64,000 bases of DNA. It comes from Flavobacterium croceum DSM 17960. Lineage in GTDB: Bacteria; Bacteroidota; Bacteroidia; Flavobacteriales; Flavobacteriaceae. Location: the NCBI RefSeq assembly GCF_002917885.1, contig NZ_PQNY01000009.1:62001-126000 (forward strand), given 5' to 3'. This document shows positions 62,323-64,000 of this stretch, piece after piece. Position numbers and translations under genes: made by a program. The notes under the pieces are model-generated. The model saw only the letters and a list, made by a program, of their open reading frames with translations. It made no database searches and was not told the origin of the DNA. The first letter of the stretch is position 1, and each line of letters begins with the position of its first letter.

Positions 62323-63366
62323 TTACATACATTTTTTAATCGTTTGCGATTTATGTATCGTTTCAAAAAATTCTTTTTCTGGATTACTGTCTTTTGTAAT
62401 GCCACAACCTACATAAATATGTGTTGCCTCATCTATTTTTGCACAGCGCAAATTTACATACAAATCATAACAATTTTCTGTATAGGTATAAAAGTTCTTT
62501 TTCCATTCACCAATGTAACCCGAATAAAAAGCTCTGTCATAACCTTCGTTTTCTAAAATAAACTGCTTTGCTTTATCTTTTGGAAATCCACATACTGCGG
62601 GAGTGGGATGCAAAGTATCACAGATATTTTCGATAGAAACTTCTTGATGTAACAGACATTCTATTTGTGTTTTAATATGTGCTAAATTACCCGCTTTTTG
62701 AGTAAATGGTTTTGAAATGTTTAGTTGTTTTGCATAAGGCTTCAAACTATTTTCAATATATTGAGTAACAATTTGTTGTTCTTGTACTTCTTTTGGCTGC
62801 CATGTAATAATTCCATCATGATACGTTTGTGTGCCTGCCAAAGCTACTGTGTGTAGTGTATTATGCTCTACTTTTATAAACTGTTCGGGGCTTGCACCCA
62901 TAAAAAAACCTAGTTCTGGGTGGTATAATACATAAGTAAACGCATCGGGATAAAAACTGAATAGCTTTTGTAAAGTAAGCACTATATCAATATCATTTTT
63001 ATCGAGTATTTCTTTTCTAGAAAGAACTACTTTTTCTAATGTTCCTGTATTAATCGTATCTATGGCTTTACTCACTATGGCTTCAAAACTACTTTTGGCT
63101 TTCTCATCGTAAACCAAATTGGCACTTGGAGTTACATAAAGCGTGTCTTGATTTATTTGAGTTACATAAATATCTGAATCTGTTTCTGGAATACAATATT
63201 TTTTATCGTTATTAAAATTTACCCAACAAAATCCTGCAACGTCAGCGAGTGTGTGTAATTTCTTCGATTTTTGAAACAATCCAATAGCTTTACTTTCGTG
63301 TGGCTTTTTGTACACTACAAAAGGCTTATTGAGATTGAAATATTCTTGTACCTTTTCAAAAAACAT
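62323..63366 (-). CDS. menF: isochorismate synthase (chorismate-binding)
   Basis: A 347-residue chorismate-utilising enzyme, shorter than E. coli MenF. KVVLSRKEIL, GFFMGASPEQFIKV and ALAGTQTY lie in the core. HPTPAVCGFPKDKA and FYSGYIGEW near the C-terminus are signature segments of isochorismate synthases. In this phylum it would feed menaquinone; an EntC-type siderophore role is possible but no partner genes are seen. Its ATG overlaps the stop of the thioesterase gene by one base (TAATG). Confidence 0.9.
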   Translation of the reverse strand: MFFEKVQEYFNLNKPFVVYKKPHESKAIGLFQKSKKLHTLADVAGFCWVNFNNDKKYCIPETDSDIYVTQINQDTLYVTPSANLVYDEKAKSSFEAIVSKAIDTINTGTLEKVVLSRKEILDKNDIDIVLTLQKLFSFYPDAFTYVLYHPELGFFMGASPEQFIKVEHNTLHTVALAGTQTYHDGIITWQPKEVQEQQIVTQYIENSLKPYAKQLNISKPFTQKAGNLAHIKTQIECLLHQEVSIENICDTLHPTPAVCGFPKDKAKQFILENEGYDRAFYSGYIGEWKKNFYTYTENCYDLYVNLRCAKIDEATHIYVGCGITKDSNPEKEFFETIHKSQTIKKCM

Positions 63367-63791
63367 TATCTTTCTTTTTTGGGTAAAATCATATTGGTAA
63401 GCTTACACAAAGAAATGAGTTTGTCATTCTCATCGGTTATTTTTATTTCCCATAAATGAATACTTCTACCTTGATGTATTATTTGTGCCGTAGCATAAAC
63501 TACGCCTTCTCTTTTGGCTCTCAAATGGTTTGCGGCTATTTCTATACCTCTTACCTCTTGTTTTTCATGATTAATAAACATGACAGATGCTGCACTACCA
63601 ACGCTCTCTGCCAAGGCTACTGTAGCGCCTCCATGCAACAATCCCATAGGTTGATGTACACGACTGTTTACAGGCATTTTTGCTTTTAGAAAACCTTCGC
63701 CAGCATCAATATATTCTATTTCAAGAGTTTCCATTAAAGTATTTTTAGACCATTCTTTACAAATGTGTAAAACTTTTTCTTTATCAAACAT
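63366..63791 (-). CDS. menI: hotdog-fold acyl-CoA thioesterase (probable DHNA-CoA thioesterase)
   Basis: A 141-residue PaaI/YdiI-type hotdog thioesterase. HQPMGLLHGGATVALAESVG near residue 50 is the catalytic helix segment with the Glu used for hydrolysis. Its coupling to menF suggests it hydrolyses 1,4-dihydroxy-2-naphthoyl-CoA in menaquinone synthesis, though the family is promiscuous. It is the first gene of the three-gene operon with menF and bshB1. Confidence 0.82.
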   Translation of the reverse strand: MFDKEKVLHICKEWSKNTLMETLEIEYIDAGEGFLKAKMPVNSRVHQPMGLLHGGATVALAESVGSAASVMFINHEKQEVRGIEIAANHLRAKREGVVYATAQIIHQGRSIHLWEIKITDENDKLISLCKLTNMILPKKER

Positions 63792-63900
63792 GAGTTACAT
63801 TTTTTTTTGTAAAATTATCACTTTTATCGATATACTAAAATTGCTTTTTGTACGTTTTTGTTTTTAATGTTTTCTAACTACTTTTACCAAAATATATTTC

Positions 63901-64000
63901 ATGCGCTATATTTATTTTCTTCTTGCAATAATAACAATCTCGTTCTCTTCGTGTAGAGACGATTTTAAATTTGAAGCCAGTACAGGAGGTCTTGAATTTT
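63901..64000 (+). CDS. start of a lipoprotein gene (cut by window end)
   Basis: Only the first 33 codons are visible: MRYIYFLLAIITIS then FSSCRDDFKFEASTGG. The lipobox SSC makes this an exported lipoprotein. The DDFxFExSTGxLEF pattern after the cysteine resembles a large hypothetical flavobacterial envelope lipoprotein. Function unknown. Confidence 0.65.
   Translation, partial: MRYIYFLLAIITISFSSCRDDFKFEASTGGLEF

Overview
The window is a stretch of AT-rich chromosome from a member of Bacteroidota, most likely order Flavobacteriales. The evidence is a Por-secretion (T9SS) C-terminal sorting domain on secreted proteins, Bacteroidota-type promoter boxes (TAnnTTTG), almost no Shine-Dalgarno sequences, an ECF sigma / membrane protein / Spy-like trio, bacillithiol (BshB1) and menaquinone genes, and typical flavobacterial protein families. 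Gene content is mostly core: about 58 protein genes, one tRNA, and one short eroded mobile-element zone.

Layout. 1-4.7 kb: MazG-like pyrophosphohydrolase, a small membrane protein, an SRPBCC/GyrI-like protein, an ECF sigma unit and a secreted low-complexity protein behind a sigma54-like promoter. 4.7-12.4 kb (minus): N-acetylglucosamine kinase-like protein, GAPDH, phosphofructokinase, then a giant TamB. 12.4-18.7 kb (plus): tsaD-ArsR-rsmE, DUF4159 protein, M43 metalloprotease lipoprotein, AI-2E transporter and a THUMP-like methyltransferase. 18.7-33 kb: M15 dipeptidase and RecD-like helicase, a di-heme peroxidase, fhs, parE-lipoprotein-parC, envelope proteins and ychF. 33-41.5 kb: 2OG/IPNS-like oxygenase, SUI1 factor, nucleoside phosphorylase, small enzymes, an orphan substrate-binding protein, transglutaminase-like protein, ung and a MutS2-like ATPase. 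41.6-47 kb: rsfS-ftsH, birA and an EF-G paralogue. 47-51 kb: two T9SS cargo proteins flanking an RsmB-type methyltransferase. 51-59.7 kb: DUF294/CBS protein with an exonuclease-fold partner, threonine aldolase, prfB with its programmed frameshift, a phosphate transporter with its DUF47 partner, and an acyl-CoA carboxylase beta subunit. 59.7-61.5 kb: decayed IS982-like transposase and decayed serine recombinase next to tRNA-His. 61.6-64 kb: menaquinone/bacillithiol operon and the start of a lipoprotein gene.

How genes fit together. Glycolysis (gap, pfkA), one-carbon metabolism (fhs), the decatenation enzyme (parE/parC), translation quality and recycling (prfB, EF-G paralogue, rsfS, rsmE, tsaD, RsmB-like) and envelope biogenesis (TamB, FtsH, M15 peptidase) dominate. 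I see no intact phage, defence island or biosynthetic cluster. The most unusual points are an EF-G paralogue without the switch II histidine, an exonuclease-fold protein without two active-site residues paired with a cNMP/CBS/nucleotidyltransferase sensor, a TamB whose membrane anchor is only complete if translation starts at a non-ATG/GTG/TTG codon, and the layered mobile-element remnants beside tRNA-His.
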